DNA of 64,000 nt from Eopsaltria australis. Taxonomy: Eukaryota > Chordata > Aves > Passeriformes > Petroicidae. Below, one piece after another: positions 50,376-64,000 of this stretch. The notes beneath the pieces were generated by a model. The model saw only the letters and a program-made list of their open reading frames with translations, was not told the DNA's origin and made no database searches. Both the position numbers and the translations under genes were made by a program. Positions within the stretch are counted from its first letter, which is position 1. The number at the start of each line of letters is the position of its first letter. The stretch lies in contig JAVTVJ010000789.1 of NCBI GenBank assembly GCA_034509425.1, positions 654,239 to 718,238 on the forward strand, written 5' to 3'.

Positions 50376-53300
50376 GTCCTTAGTGCATTTTCATATGTGC
50401 TAACTTGCAAAATGTAGTAATTCCCAGATGGATGGAAATCAGGGTCTGTGGCTTTTCTCTAAGCATCCATGACCTGCTTTTAAAGCAGACATGGACATAC
50501 AGCAGTGGCTGAAGGCTCTGCTTGAGTGGGCTGAGGAGACACTTACTGTGCATTTATTTAAGGTGCCCTTTTTCAGAGATTCTTGCTCTGCTGGCTGCCT
50601 AAATTCAGTCTGTGTTTTGCTTTGTCAGCCACTGTGAAGTCTGGAAAACTAAAGTCTCATGTTCACTGCTCTTATGGTAAATATGGAAAGGTTCTTTTTT
50701 CCTAAATAAATAATGGACCGGGGAAAGTTTTCAGAGACTTGCATGATCAAACTGGAGTAGCAGCACGTCCTTTGTGGTTTTCCCAGTGGCTGATGAAGTC
50801 AACCATGCCTTGACTGAATGATTTGGTTTTTCTTTTCTTGCAAGTTGCTTAAATCTTTCTTTTTTTTAACCTTTATTGATGTTTGTTTGTCTTCATTAGA
50901 AAGGTACTTAGGGAAACAATGAATCTTGTAAAGGGCAGAAGTAGTTTGAGAAGGGTACTGCAAATGCAGTTATTAATTTCATGTCTGCAGTTGCATGTCA
51001 TCCTGACCAGCAGATTGGAAAGATTCTTGCAGGGACTTCAGAGAAGTTGAAAACAAGAATAGGTGACATATTCATGAAGTTTTCAGGCTACAGGGAATTG
51101 TCAGGTTATAAAAGAATGCTTCTGTGTGAAAGGAAGTTTGCAAAGTCAGAAAAACCTGTCAGTAGGATTGTTAGTGTCATGTAAACTTTGTGCCTTTTTC
51201 TCTTCTTGTTTTCCCTTCACATGACAGGGCTCTACATCCCCTCTTTCTTCAGTTTGGTAATTGCAGCAGCAGATGCTGCTTGGAATTGAAACAGTTTAAT
51301 ATATGATCCATCAGTTGCCAGAATAAAATACCCATTAGAAAAGGGGAAGAATAATCCCTTTATTATCAAAAGTGCTTGAACAAAGGTGTTTAATCAATCT
51401 TAATAGTTTGCTTCTTGGGAAGAGCAGTGCCAGTGGCTGCAGTCCTGGCAGGAGGATGTTGGGACTGTACATGCAGGTTCTGTTCTAATTCTTGTACAAT
51501 GTCTCAGGCTTGAGTCTGGAAAAAGAAAAGTATATCTGAAAGCATCTTCCCTAAAAAGAACTTGCTTTGATTTTCTACGTGATTATTACTTGGAAGAACA
51601 GTAACATTTGGTTACTCCTGGAGAGTGATGATAAACTTGTGCTTTGGGGTTTCTTTGACACGCCTACCCCAAGTGCAGGCAGTTGTGTGCTCATGCTGAA
51701 TCCTAAACCATTTGTAAAACTGTGTGCAGAGCCCTTTTTCCAACATCAGCAACTGTGTCAGTGAGTTTTGATTTAAGAAAAATAATAGACACATTCTACA
51801 GTAAAACACTCGTTTTAGTGGATTTTTTTTAAATTAAAACAATCCTGTAGGTGAAACAGGAATATGTCAGCATAATCTGTAGCTGAGTAGCATCACCTGT
51901 CATGGTGTGCAAGGCAAGATGATATTTCCTCTGCTAAATCCAGCTACTGAGCTTGCCCTTTAAACAACCTGATTTATCACAGGAAACTTGCAGAGGAAGA
52001 AGGATCTTATGCTTGGCTTTAAATTGAGGCTTTCACCTGTGCTCTCATTCCATGGTGAGTATATATTTATTCTAAGAGGTTCTTACGGTCAAAGAGTTTA
52101 TAATGTTTTGGCCTTTCTGAAAAGTTTTGTGCTAGATTTTTAGCTTATTTTAAGTCCTTGCATAACTGGTAGATTGCTTAGTCACGATGGCCTTGAAATG
52201 CAATACTTAGAAAAAAATTAGTTTGAGGTCCTTACGCATTTGTCAAGAACTCCTTCGCCCGCTCTTCCTGTGTTGATGTGTTTGTTGATGTGCTCCCTGC
52301 CATTGCCTCTGGGTATGTCCTCAAGGCTCAAACAGGGCCTTTTCCATTTGGAACCAGCTTCTTGTCTTCTCCAGCGTGGAGTTGGAAACTTCCTTTGGCA
52401 AATTTTGGTTTTGTTCCGTGTAAATCAGTCTGCCAGAAAGAAAAGCAAACCCTCAAACCCCCTCAGCTTGGTGATGCTGCCCGGTGCAGTCTGTGCCATC
52501 TCCATGGTTTTAAGCCTTCATTATGCAGCTTGCACTCCACACACTTTTATTTAAAGCAGAGCTAAAAGTAGAACTAAGTAGCTGACGTTCAGAGACGTTT
52601 GGTGTGATGCAGAATTCCTGGGAGGGGGCCGGGACAGGAAGAGGAGCGCTGCTCCTGCCGGGTGGATGGAGCTCATTTATTTGCACTGAGCTGTCTGTGC
52701 AGGACTCTTGGAAAAACTCTGAAGGAGCCCACGCTTTATCATGGAATATAGGCCAGCTGTAATAAGAACTTCTGCTTTCTTTTACTCTCGTTTACTTTTC
52801 TTTTGTTTTATCCTGTGAAATGATGGAATTCAGCTTGCTGTGGCTCTTACAGCCAAACTATTGCTACTGAGCTATTGCAGCATCCCCGTGCTGACTGCTT
52901 TTCATGGAGCCATCTCCATATTGCAGAGCCATCTGTTTTCCTTACTGTCCAGGCATTGGGCTCAGTAGTATAAATTACTGACTGCTCCTTAGCTTTCAAT
53001 TGTTCCTGTTTGTTCAGCGTGCCGCCAGCAAAGCTTCAGCTCTCCAGCACCATTTTAAAGTTTTCCTTGCTCTTTTATGTTTTTGTGAACGCCTCAGGCA
53101 AAAACTACAGTTGAGTGAATTGTCAGTTGTTCATGTTGCTGAATTACTGGCCTGATAAAATAAACTTTGCGAGGTAGGTAGGTAGTGTCCTCATTAAAAA
53201 AGATTTTGTAGCTGGAGAAGTGATGGAAACAAGTTCAAAAATCATGGTTTGTGTGAAGCAGCGTCTCGCTCCCCCTCCGCCCCAGTTTCCTTAAATGCAC

Positions 53301-55515
53301 ATCAGTTTGTCATATTGCTGGTGCTATGAGCTCATACAGAAAGATCCTTTTTGGTTGTGTAAGTACATGCACTGCTGAAGAGTTGAGGATGCTTTTAGAA
53401 AACTTAATGCTGAATTTATCAGCTCGTGTCTGCTTCAAAATTGTATTTGTGATGTAAAATTCCAATTGTAACTGTAATGTAACAGTTGCATTGGATATTT
53501 AAAAATAAAATTTCCTTGTCTGTCTTCAAGATCAAAAGATAGAGGTTTGGATTTTGTTTTCTTTTTTCTCACATGTATGATGTGTTTTTACTTTCTCATT
53601 TCCAGTGGTTCTCCCATTTTCTGCACCCACAATACTGCAGTGGTAGGCACCATGCTGTGCTGAGCTCCATAGGGAGTTTGCTTTTGACCAGCTCAGAACT
53701 GTTAGAAAAGGAGTGGCTTTGGTTTTTGAGGTGAGGAAAATAAGAATAAGTGAGGATATAAGGTAGAGTATTCTGTGGCTGTTCAGGACTGGCAAGTTTT
53801 GGAAGAGCCTCACTGACTCTTTCAAGAGGTTAAGAAATATTGTGATGATTTTTTTGTTGTTGTTTTCCCCACTTTCATTTTTTTCTTGGTATTGGGGAAC
53901 ATTCAGAAAAAAAGGCCAGTAGTGTTCATTTGTTCTGTAGGGGCTTGTAGGCAGCGTGGCCTTCAGAGATGGGTGAAGTAGTTAAAACAATCACTGATAT
54001 TTATTTATCTTATGATTGAGGGAGGAAACACAGCCTTGGTTGAATGAAGCTGTGTGGATGCATTTTCTATTCCAATCCAATGTTAGTCCCTCGCTTATCA
54101 TGCTCTGGTCATTAGTGCTTTTAATTTACCTTCCAGTGAATGTGCCAGATGAGCCTCTGTGACCAGCCACATTTCTGTTTATTTTTCTGGTGATGGCCAT
54201 CTGAAGCAATAGATTGATGTCTGCAATTTTGACTTGGTTAGTAATGAAGTCCACAAAGCAGTGAGAGGAATGTTTGTTTACTTGGTGCCCTGAACTGAGG
54301 TACTGATAAACGGCTGGGCTTTGATCTGGTAGGATTTTCATAGTGATTATCAAGATACAGCAATAAGGTATGTCCAGGTTTAAATGAGGATCTGAAATGT
54401 CTCTGGGCTAGATGGTAGACATTTAAGTGGTAATTGGATTGTTGAAGAGTGCCTGCAAGACAGCCAGTGCATGGAAAATCAAATGTATGTTGGTCTCCTT
54501 TGAAATCCATGAAAAATAATAATTTCTATTTTCCTGTGGCATTAACTGTGTCCCACAGCAACATAAAAATGGCTCAATCTCCAAGCCTTAAAACCCTGTG
54601 ATAACACCAGTGCAAATTCCTAGCTAAGTAATGCATCCTTAATGTTTGTAATTTCCAGAAACTATTTTCCCAATTCTGTAGTGGCAGTCAGCGTTAGGAA
54701 TACTGTAGAGCTTGTGTGGGCGGGGACGTTTTTTGCTCAATGCAGTGACAGCTGCAAGTCTGGTCTTCAGGAGCCTGGGTTTGGCCCTGAGTATCATTCT
54801 CCTTCCCCTCTGTTCCTATTTTGAGCCCAGTAAAGAGAAGCATATGTTTTCTTGCATCAGCTACGTCGGTGATACCTTGTGAGGCATGACAAGGTCATGT
54901 GTTTTTATGGCGAAAGAGGAAATCTCAAATTGTCTTTGAGCTGTCTTAGAACTGCTTTTTTCTTGGGATATATGAAAGATTTCCGTGATGTGCATGGTTA
55001 AATTTTGATTCATGTAGGTATGCATGTGTTGATGCTACAGTGCTGCTCCTGAAATTGGTACTGTTATATTATTAATACTGCAGATCATGCCAAGGAGGTG
55101 TCTTGCATTTAATACAGAACATAAGAAGGTTTGCCTACCCCATATGAAAATCTCAAATTGGAACTGAAGATGCTATAAAAATTTAAAAGGAACAAGGTCA
55201 GCCTGAAAATTGCATATTTTAAAAAGCAGAAAATCATCTATTTTTAACAGCAAATTTCCTTACCTGTTAGTACCTTTACTAATAACATTTTCAGTTATTA
55301 ACACTTGCAAATGGTTTAAAGCATCATTTTAATTGTAAAACTACCTAGTCACCATTTGTCTAGTGCTCATTAATATGGGGTTTTCTGGTTGAGAGACGTG
55401 AGAACTGAGCCAGAAGCATTTGGGTTCCTGTGCTCCTTCTGTGTGATCAAACAATTTATTCCACTCATGAAAGAAGAGGTAATGGATGGGTCACCTGCTT
55501 TTACCAACATCTGCT

Positions 55516-55527
55516 GGGGGGGGGGGG
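55516..55527. repeat. G homopolymer
   Basis: Twelve consecutive G in MED27 intron 2. The length is likely variable or imprecise. Confidence 0.9.
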
Positions 55528-56894
55528 AAAGTGGGTAAGAGAGTTCTTCATTATAGCAAACAAAACCAAAAACAACCCAGTAGCTGAAAATAAAAGTTTA
55601 ACGAATTTGGGCTGCTGCTGAGGTGGATGGTTTAAACACCTCTGGTAATTAAGCAGGGGAAGAATTGGAGAGGAGTAGTGTGGGACTTGCCTTCCTTGGA
55701 ACTGAAAGTTCAGCATCTCTATTCTTAACTTGGTTTCAGACAATACCTGCCAGGATGTGCTTTACTTCCAATTAGTGGCTGGTCCAGACAGAAAGTTCCA
55801 ATGAACTGCTCCAGACTGATCTTTTATTTCAAGTGACAGAAGTGGGGGTAGAGATTCCAACCTTGCCACAACCTGGCTGAAAGCCTCTTCTGGCTGCTTC
55901 AAAGACTTGCTCAGCACCCGACTGCAGCTATTATCTATGGAAACTCTACTACAAATATAGTGAGTAGTAAAAACATTTAGTGTTCTTAAAAATCTGAGAT
56001 TGCCTCAAATCCACACCCAGCATGAGTGGAATAAGAATTGTGAAGGTAAATTTAACAGTATTTGTAAAGAAGCAGCATAAAGCAGGCAAATATGGGAGAA
56101 GGCATCTGAGAGGAGAAGTGTGGGCATTGTGTGAGATCCTACAAATAACATTCTGTGCATGAAAACGGTGCTGAGTAACTGCCTCTTCATCCATGAGATC
56201 CTGCAGACTGTGGTAATTTGAGGTCTGGAAAGAAGCACATAATGAAAGTCTGAATCCTTAGCACAGGCAGACTGATTTAGATTGCACAGGCATTATGAAG
56301 CATTTCCTAGTTACGGAATTCTTCATTTGTAACCTTAATTTTAATGTAACTTTTTTAGCATACCTAAAAATACATGAAAAACACTGCTCTTCTCCTCAAA
56401 TATACGACGTTCCTTGGGTCAGCACAAAACCTCCCACCTCCCTGTAAAACGGTGTGTTATAAATACCTAAATAAATAAAATAAAAAGCTTTTGGAGAGGA
56501 TTTCTTCCTTTTGGTTCCAACGAGAGAGGAGTAAATAAAGTAATTGATGTGCCCTGTTAGCTGTCGAGCAAGTTTCATGTCCAAGTTTCGTGTCTTTCCT
56601 TTGGCATGCACAGAGAAGCAGCGGATTTTAGCACCTCGCCTACAGCATCCACCTCCTGACAGCAAAACTTGTCAATAGAGAAGCATTCAGCACTTCATTA
56701 TTTCTACAACCTGAGTGCATTTGCAAATTAATTGATGTGTGGGAGGAAAGGCATCTGCTATTGTAGAAGCCCTTAACTGTTGCAGCTAAAACTAGAAATA
56801 AACTGGTTAGCTATAGTGAGCTGATAATGCTGTTGCAGGTGTTGGAGACTCTAAAGTGAATCTTCTCCTTTTTTCTTGTTGTTTTTGAAATTAC

Positions 56895-56909
56895 AAAAAA
56901 AAAAAAAAA
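56895..56909. repeat. A homopolymer
   Basis: Fifteen consecutive A in MED27 intron 2, with no adjacent recognisable retroposon. Confidence 0.9.
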
Positions 56910-57904
56910 TCCCAAACTTCTCACTGAATTGTGACCATGGAAACATCAGCACAATAAAGATAATACCTTGTATCTTTCTATATGGTTGCTAGCAAGTCGT
57001 TTCATATTTCTTGCTGGCTCAGCACCAAAAGAGAGTTTTAATTAGGCCTGTAATGAATGACTGGGAGCGTTTTAAAGGCTATTAATCTTGTGGTGTAATT
57101 GAGTTAATTATAATATCATTATAAGCTCCCATGAAAATAGGATGAAGTGTATTCCATTTGTTTTACTCCTAAAGATATTTCTGAGGTCCCCTGGCTTCGT
57201 CTCAGATGCTCCTACTGCAAGTCTTCAATAGAGAAAACTGTGAAAGCATTTCATGTGTCATTGCACCAAACCTTCTGCTGTGCATCATCCCAGTCCCAGG
57301 CTCTCTGAGCTGCCCCTTTACTGTAGCTGCAGGTAACTCCTTGCAGTGCAGAGTGTCTTTAATTTGCATTTCCCAGAGTTGTATTTCCTTGTTTTTCCTG
57401 TTTCCAATCAGTAACTCACATGAGCGTGGCAGATGAGAGTAAGAATATGCGATCTATTTTCAGCAATAAAGATTACAGCAGCTTTCGAACTGTTACTCTT
57501 TGTGCTGTGGCAAAAAAATGTGTAGCAAAAAGAGGTGTTTTTGGCAAAGCATATGGCTCTTCCACTCGTTCAAACTGCAGTAGGTTTGGGATTTGGTTGT
57601 AAAACATCTCTGTGCTTTTTGCACTCTCTACTCAGCGTGTGACATCTCCAACAGATGGACACATAAACTTTCCATAATCCACTTCTTTCCTTTCAGAAGA
57701 GGAGATGAGATTCTCATCTGTAAAAGTTGTTGAGGAAAACCTAATCTGTCGAAGTCTGTTGTGTGCTCGGATGTGGGGATGTGAAAATGTGATGGATACA
57801 CAGCTCAGACCGGAGTTCCTGCTGTTTCTGGGGCTGTCTGTCTGCAGTGAGGTCAGCCCTGCTTTTCGACTTCAAACCTCCTTAGAGCATTTGCCAGGGA
57901 GCTT

Positions 57905-58022
57905 CAGGTCGGACCTCAGGAAGAATTTCTCCACAGGAAGGTGCTCAGGCATTGGAAGGGGCTGTCCAGGAAGGTTTTGCCATCCCTGGACGTGGCACTC
58001 AGTGCTCTGGTCTAGGTGACAC
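57905..58022 (+). mobile_element. CR1 internal fragment in MED27 intron 2
   Basis: CAGGTCGGACCTCAGGAAGA, then TTTCTCCACAGGAAGGTGC, then TCAGGCATTGGAAGGGGCTG, CCATCCCTGGACGTGGCACT and CAGTGCTCTGGTCTAGGTGA follow the end of CR1 ORF2 and the early 3'UTR. Both the 5' part and the usual 3' terminus are missing, so it was truncated at one end and later eroded at the other. Confidence 0.85.
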
Positions 58023-61000
58023 CAGATTTGGCTGATGCACCATCCTGTTTGCTTTCCTGCATTTTCAGGATTGTCTTGGTGTAATGGTTTAAAAGTCTAC
58101 AACCAAGAGTTTCCAACCTTAACCCTGCTGGGATGGTAGAAATGCCTTTTTTTCTTTCAGGAGCTTTGCTGGTCACACTTTTATGTTTTCCATCCTCTTG
58201 ACTATTACAGATTTTGTAAATAGTTTAGAAATGCCAGCTTGTGATGTATGGGCCTCTTTAACATTTCTTTGATTTATGTGCACTATGCTGAAAAAAAGCA
58301 GAGGAAGCATATTATTCTGGAAAAGAATGTTGCCAGTCTTCCATTTTTTCAGTCTTAGTTAAAAGCTACACTTTTATCAATCAAACCTGATAGATTCTTT
58401 TTGCATTCCCAAAAACATTCATAACTTAACTCTTTGACGTCTAAAGAAATAATTTGCCTAAGACTTTTGTAAATGTCTACTTATTTTTTGGATGTCTGAC
58501 TTGAAATATCTTTTAACCTGATTTTTTCAGAAGTTCCAGGCACCTGTGGTGATTCCAGGGTTTGTCTCTGTAAAAGCTCCTGGTGTTACATGGGAAGGAT
58601 GAGAGTTAAAACCTCTTGCCCAAACTAGTGGTAACTGTGACCTTTAATGTAAGATTTGCTCTTATTTATGGATGAATATTTTCTGTGGGTATAATGTCTA
58701 GAAAAGGTGGATAAATTAATCTGGTCATGAGTATTCTGGAGCTGTAGTAGGAATGTTCTTACAGGGAAATAGGCCTGGTGCATTCTGTTCCAAAACTCTT
58801 CAGCTTCAAGCTTTAATTGCTCGTTGCTAGCGGGCTGGAAATCAGCATCCCCTGCAGCCTTGCTTCAGGATGCCTGCTAGATGTAAAGAAAGATATTAGC
58901 AAAAGTAACCATTTAAGAAAGAATTAGCTCTTAATTTGGCAACTTCAGCTCAGTTTAAACAATATTCCTTCAATCCCTTCTGCTGCTACAGAGGAGTGGT
59001 TACATCGAGTAGAAGAGAGCGGTGGTGTCTGGTGGAGCTCAGCAGAGCCTTGGGTTGGATTGTGAAGTTGTGATCTTCCAGTTTCCCCTTCAGGAAAGCC
59101 ACAGGAGACTGAGGAAAGCCAGGTTTCCCTGTGCTGGCAGAAAAACCCTCAGCTGGGCTGTTGTCAGACACTCAGTGTGGGTATCAGCACATCTAAAGAT
59201 ACTGTGCATTTTAATTATTGTACAAGTGACCAAAGCTACGGAAAGGCATTTAACAGAAGTTAAACTAATTAAATTTTATAAGTTAGGGAAAGAATAAATC
59301 AGCAGCACAAGTACTGGGTGTTGTTCATACTGTTCCACTGCTTACCCACTAACGGGTTTTCCTCATCTCTGCTTTGACTGCCTGTCTCCCTTTGTCTGAT
59401 TGTGCACTGTACTGGTTTGGATTTACATAAGCTGCACCCTGTAGACATTTTATTGAAGAGGTAATTTCTTTATTTGTCTGTAATGTGCTTTGTTTGCTGT
59501 AGTAAAGCCCACCCTCAGAGCTGCAAATCATGGCATGGTGCTGGACAGTTTGGGGAGTGTTTCTGTACCTGATTGCAGCCCTTTATTCTGCCATTTGGGC
59601 TTAAAGGATCTTCCCATTTCTTATCTAAGCACCTGGGCACGCCCTGTCACAGAGGCAGCAGCTCATTCTTCATACTGACACAGCTGCCACCTGAGCCCCT
59701 GACACCAAAGATTTAGTCTAGGGCTTTAGAAAGTACTGATTTTAGCAGGAGAGCAGTGTCTTCAGAGTTCTGGTGGCTGTTTAAGGGAGCACAGAGCGCT
59801 GGGGAAGGTACTAATTGAGTCCTTATCTTGGAGTTTTAATGATGACTTTACCCTGGTACAGATTATTTGTCCTATACAAAGATAATGCTTCTGTCTAAAA
59901 GGAATTAGGATTTTCTGTCAGATATTGATCATGTGCATTTCTGGGGTCTTTAGATTTTAATGAAGTCAATTAAAGGAACACACAGTTGTGAATACACCCC
60001 ACAGAGTGACACTAAGAACATTTACCTGTCCTGGACAATCTCCTTACCAACCACCTGCCTTCAGCTCAGGGTTACTTGAAAATGCTGCTGTTTCTTACTG
60101 CACCTGGTTTTATTTTGTCATTTAGATGCAGAACACAGTGTAATAATTCTGCTTTGCTTTTTGTAATTCTGTTACGTGTTTGTGTTGTAGCTGCATATAC
60201 AACGAGATAAATGCCATTTCATTTAGTTATCTTTCAGTAAATATGTATGTTCAAACCCTTCAGAATACCTGGAGCTATAAACATTTTAAGCATAAAATAC
60301 AGTTACTCTTCTAAAGAGGTAAATAAAGTAGCTTGTAACCCCAGATTATGATTACTCTGCCTCTTATCCATTTCAAACACTAGATCCCTTTAAAATTCAG
60401 CCTGGTGGCTGTGGAGTGTCCCTTTGCGTTATCCAAAAAGCAAGGATATGTCACTTCTGTAACTATTAAATTGATTCCAGAACATTTTTTAAGAAGTGGA
60501 GGGGAAGAAGTGGCTTTTGCAGAGACTTTGAACAGTGCAGGTCATTTTATTGGCAGCAAGGGTGCAGATGCTGAAGTTTTGACCAATTCCTTGAAGAAAG
60601 TGCCACGAGATTTGCTATCTCTGCATGGTAAAAAGCCAAAGACTTGCAAGCAGTATTGGAGTGAGGGAACATTCATCAGCAGTCATTCATCAGCAGAACT
60701 TCAACGTTTTCGAAAGAAAAGTATGGGAAGAACACACTTTAGGGCTGAAACCTGACACTAATTAAAACAGCACTCTCAGCAAAAATAGGAATTCAGAGAC
60801 AATGGAACAAAACCTGTAGCAAAGACAGGGTGTTAAAAGAAACAGGGATGTGTGTCAGGGCATTTCCTGCTATTGTGTCATTATATATATCAATAAATAA
60901 AAATGTCTCAGCTTGTTTTGAACTCCCTGGGTCAGGGGGAGAGGCAGGAGAGAGACCTAAAAGAAAAGCCCTGTGCAGGGCTGATGTTCCCACCTGCTCC

Positions 61001-64000
61001 ATATCTCAGTTTACTGACCAGGATGAGGCTGTGGCATCTCATTGCAATGCAAGAGCCAGCCCAGGCCTGAGAGAGGGCAGTAAGAGAGGTGTGAGCTCAT
61101 TATTGTCACAGTTTGGGCAGATCAGGGTGTTTGGCAAAAGGTGTAATGACTTTGCACAAGGATTTTAAAAAGAATGGGATGGGAGCAGCCTCTGTTCCTG
61201 TCGTGGGTAGGTGTTTCTTGCTTAAATATTCTTGTAAACTGGGAAGTGCTTGGTGGGGCATAAATACTTTTAAAAAATAGAATGAAGTGTCCTAATTAAA
61301 TAGTAAAATAGAGCAAAGACACAATAGCTTTCCTATTAACTAAAAAGCCTGTAGCCCAGCTCCACGAGGGGAAAACCAATGAGGAAAGAAATTGGAGACT
61401 TTTCTTTTGACTTATTGATGCTGTTTTGGTCAAATAAGACTTCAGCTGTCCTAAAATGATCAAATGTTGTTTGGAGAAAAAGAGAATTTCCAAACGGGCC
61501 TCATTATCTGAAAAAAGCTTAAAAATATCAATTAAGGTGGTGTAATTTCTCTCTTGCCTACTTTAGTCTGCAGAGATGAAACTGTGGGAGTGTCCTGCTT
61601 GCTTGCTCGTTGCTCTTTTCAGAAGAACAAATAGAGTTTTATCATAATAGACAAATCCCTCGTTATCTGCCAGGGAGAAGTTGTTTAATGATGAGGGGCA
61701 GAGCACTGTGCATCTTAAAGGAGGCAAATGTGCATCACCAGGGTTACAGTGAACTCAGAAAATGCCACTGTGGGTGAGCATCTGTCAGCCACCTCTCTAA
61801 AAGGCATTCCTTGAAGGAATGGAAATAAACTTTACATTACCTAGATCTGAAAAAAAATGTTTTTCTGTTTATTTATATGGTCAGTAAGTATTTACATAAG
61901 AGTGGAAAAAATAACAGGGTAATGTGATTACAAAGAAAATCATTCTTCTGATTTCACGTTTGAAAGTTCGGTGCTTAGAAAGCTTTAATTAATGGCAAAA
62001 TGTAAATGTAATGCAACTGTGAGCTGATGTGATCAGCTGCAAATGCTCCAAGTGATTTTTTTTCTTTTTCTCTTTATGTTTCTTTTCCCCTGATTCTTAC
62101 CTTCTTTCAACCATTTTTGCAACTTTGGATGGCCTTGTCAGTAAGTGCAGTGTGCTCAGCTTGTTTGGGCTGCAGTCAGCACATGCAAAATCTCCAGCCC
62201 ATGAATTATGTAAACTAAAGACCTCTAGACCCAGCTTGATTCTAATGATGAAGCTTTCATTTTCAAAGTTTTAAATGAGCACTATGCCCATGTTTGTGGT
62301 TTCATAACACTCACTGCAGAGTAACCCTGATGGAAACCTGTCACAATGTGGTCAGTGCTTTTCTGCTGAACAAAGGGGCCTTTTCTGTAGGGTTCTGGCT
62401 CTAGCAGAAGTTTTCTGTCTGCTCCAGATTTTAAAGGTCATCTGCACAAGACAGGATTTTTTGGGAGGTTGGGGAGGTTCTTTTTGGTTGCTTTCATTGG
62501 TTTAGGAGGTGGGTGCATTACCTTATTTGTGGTAAGAAGAGTTGCTGGAGTAGAATAAGGAAAAGATATTAGGTGATTAGGTTCTTTAAAAATATTAATG
62601 CTTTCAGACCTAAATCAGATCTGTAATTCTTTAATATCCTTTTTTTTTTGTTTAAATAGTTCGTGTGAAAGCCAAAGACATTTTATGTAGATGAAGCAAT
62701 TGCCTTCCTTACAATTACAGCTGTGAGAAAAGTGACTCTAAAGTTCTTTGTCTGTTGATGTTTTTCACTTAGTGAGGGAGATTAAGAGCTGTTAATATAT
62801 GGATATACTTTTCATATACTCAGGAACACTGAAAATGTGAAATATTAGTGATAGTATCTTATTCTAGAAAACACAGCCATGTGACCATTAACATAGAAAA
62901 TAATTAATCTTAATTTTAAAGCAATCCAAGTTCTGTTTTTATTTACCTTCATGTAAAGCTTTTGTATATATTGAAGTGTTGTTTTCAGTACCTTTCCTAC
63001 ATTCCTAAGAAGAGTCACTTTGATTTTAAAATGTAGAATTCACACATCTACTTGGAACTACAGTTTTAAGAAAAATATCAGCTATCATGAGACTCATCAT
63101 AAACCTGTGCAAGCTGGCACTGGGGTATATCCTGGCTGCTAAATGTTGTAAATTGATTTTTGTTGTTGCTGGTTTTGATTTCTTGGTTTTCTGAAATAGA
63201 TTTTCTGTTTCATCTGTATGTATTGGGAAAAAAGGATCAATCTTATTGATACTATGCAGGGAAATATTTCATTAGGAAAAGCTTAGCCAGCTGGAATTCC
63301 CCAAAGCTGGAAAATGTGGATGCTTGGTGTAGTGATGGGGAATTCCTTCACAGCTGATGGGGGAATGATTTGCAGGGCTACCGAGTGCTGCACCAGTGCT
63401 CATTTCAGTGAGTACTGAGCATGTTTCATGGATAAAGTTCACTGCTGTGTGATTGAGCTGGGCACAGTGTCAGAAGCAGAGGGGAGGTTGTTGGGAATGC
63501 TCTGGGCAGGGCAGGTTTGACCATCAGCAATTCTGTAACTTTTGGCCTCTCTGGGTCGTGGGGTCTCAGACCCCTCTGAGGTGCTGGAACACAAGAGCTT
63601 TGCTGGTCCAGCCCAAGGCTCTGTCACCCCCTGTCTCACCTCCAGCTGCAGCATCTGCCCACAGTGTTCTCCCCAAGGTTCTTCCAGGCACCAGCATTCC
63701 CTGGATTCAGGACTCCTTGAGCTCCTTCTGGTTTCTTTGTATTCATTAAACCAAAAAAGCATTTGTGTCCCATTCCCTCATCTCAGCCTCCCTGCATGAG
63801 CCTTTTAGCACCCACACCATCCTCTGACAGTGCATTGCAGCACTTTGCCCTAAAGTGGAGAGAATGTGTCTGGAAATGGCGTTCTCTTGTTAGTAAGCAA
63901 AAATTTGGGGGGATTGCTGTGGTTTTAGCTGAGATTTTTGCTCATGGTCGATGCTGGCAGAAAAAGGTGTTTATTTTATAAGAGGAAAAGAGAACTGAAT

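Larger units (their letters stand above)
36590..64000 (+). other. MED27: MED27 intron 2, partial
   Basis: At least 27.4 kb of AT-rich intron continuing beyond the window; MED27 introns are also very long in mammals. One CR1 fragment, some mononucleotide runs and two neat inverted repeats are listed separately. No further MED27 exon, nested gene or structured RNA was recognised. Open frames of 100-120 codons (for example 60405-60755, plus) have no known domain. Confidence 0.8.

Noticed and set aside
60405..60755. 116-codon open frame on the plus strand in MED27 intron 2
   Set aside because: No domain or family is recognised and there is no promoter-like context. The length is within what chance gives over 64 kb, where similar frames occur elsewhere. 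It also contains a 14-bp tandem duplication (60670-60697) typical of unconstrained DNA. A protein search plus RNA-seq would settle it.
1..64000. CRISPR arrays, operons, phage or integrated virus, or a new defence-type system
   Set aside because: None of their hallmarks are present. The window is vertebrate nuclear DNA with spliced genes and CR1 repeats, and no LTR pairs or viral coding regions were recognised.

Overview
This is nuclear DNA from a bird, most likely an oscine songbird (passerine). It carries single exons of vertebrate genes separated by long introns, and CR1 LINE copies are by far the most common dispersed repeat. One copy of a short retroposon joins a tRNA-Ile head to a CR1-like tail, the structure of the passerine SINE family TguSINE1. 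Two protein-coding genes can be supported, arranged head to head: NTNG2 (netrin-G2) on the minus strand at the left and MED27 (Mediator subunit 27) on the plus strand from the middle to the right edge. The two are also neighbours in divergent orientation in mammals, so this is conserved synteny.

Layout. From 1 to 1472 is part of an NTNG2 intron. From 1473 to about 1711 is the first coding exon of NTNG2 (signal peptide and start of the laminin N-terminal domain). From 1712 to 5104 is the probable NTNG2 intron 1. A CpG island at about 4520-5640 holds the likely NTNG2 promoter and non-coding first exon, with a good splice donor and a G-rich tract on the sense strand. From about 5.65 to 33.69 kb is intergenic DNA of about 28 kb with scattered CR1 copies: a decayed element of about 1.1 kb near 12.8-13.9 kb, and shorter ones near 15.0, 19.1-19.4, 32.7 and 33.1-33.4 kb. 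It also contains a few small CpG-dense patches, AT-rich stretches that may be conserved enhancers, and the SINE at 33478-33612.

The MED27 promoter lies at about 33.69-33.79 kb. It has a ZNF143/THAP11-type site and a YY1-type site over the start codon. MED27 coding exon 1 is at 33790-33995 and coding exon 2 at 36445-36589. The rest of the window, more than 27 kb, is MED27 intron 2; I found no third exon.

Netrin-G2 is a GPI-anchored neuronal adhesion molecule and MED27 is a general transcription co-activator subunit. There is no reason to think they work together; they simply have neighbouring promoters. I found no operon, CRISPR array, integrated virus or new multi-gene system. The observations most worth checking are the G-quadruplex-prone repeat in the NTNG2 CpG island, the compact MED27 promoter bordered by a SINE, and several orphan CpG patches and hairpins.
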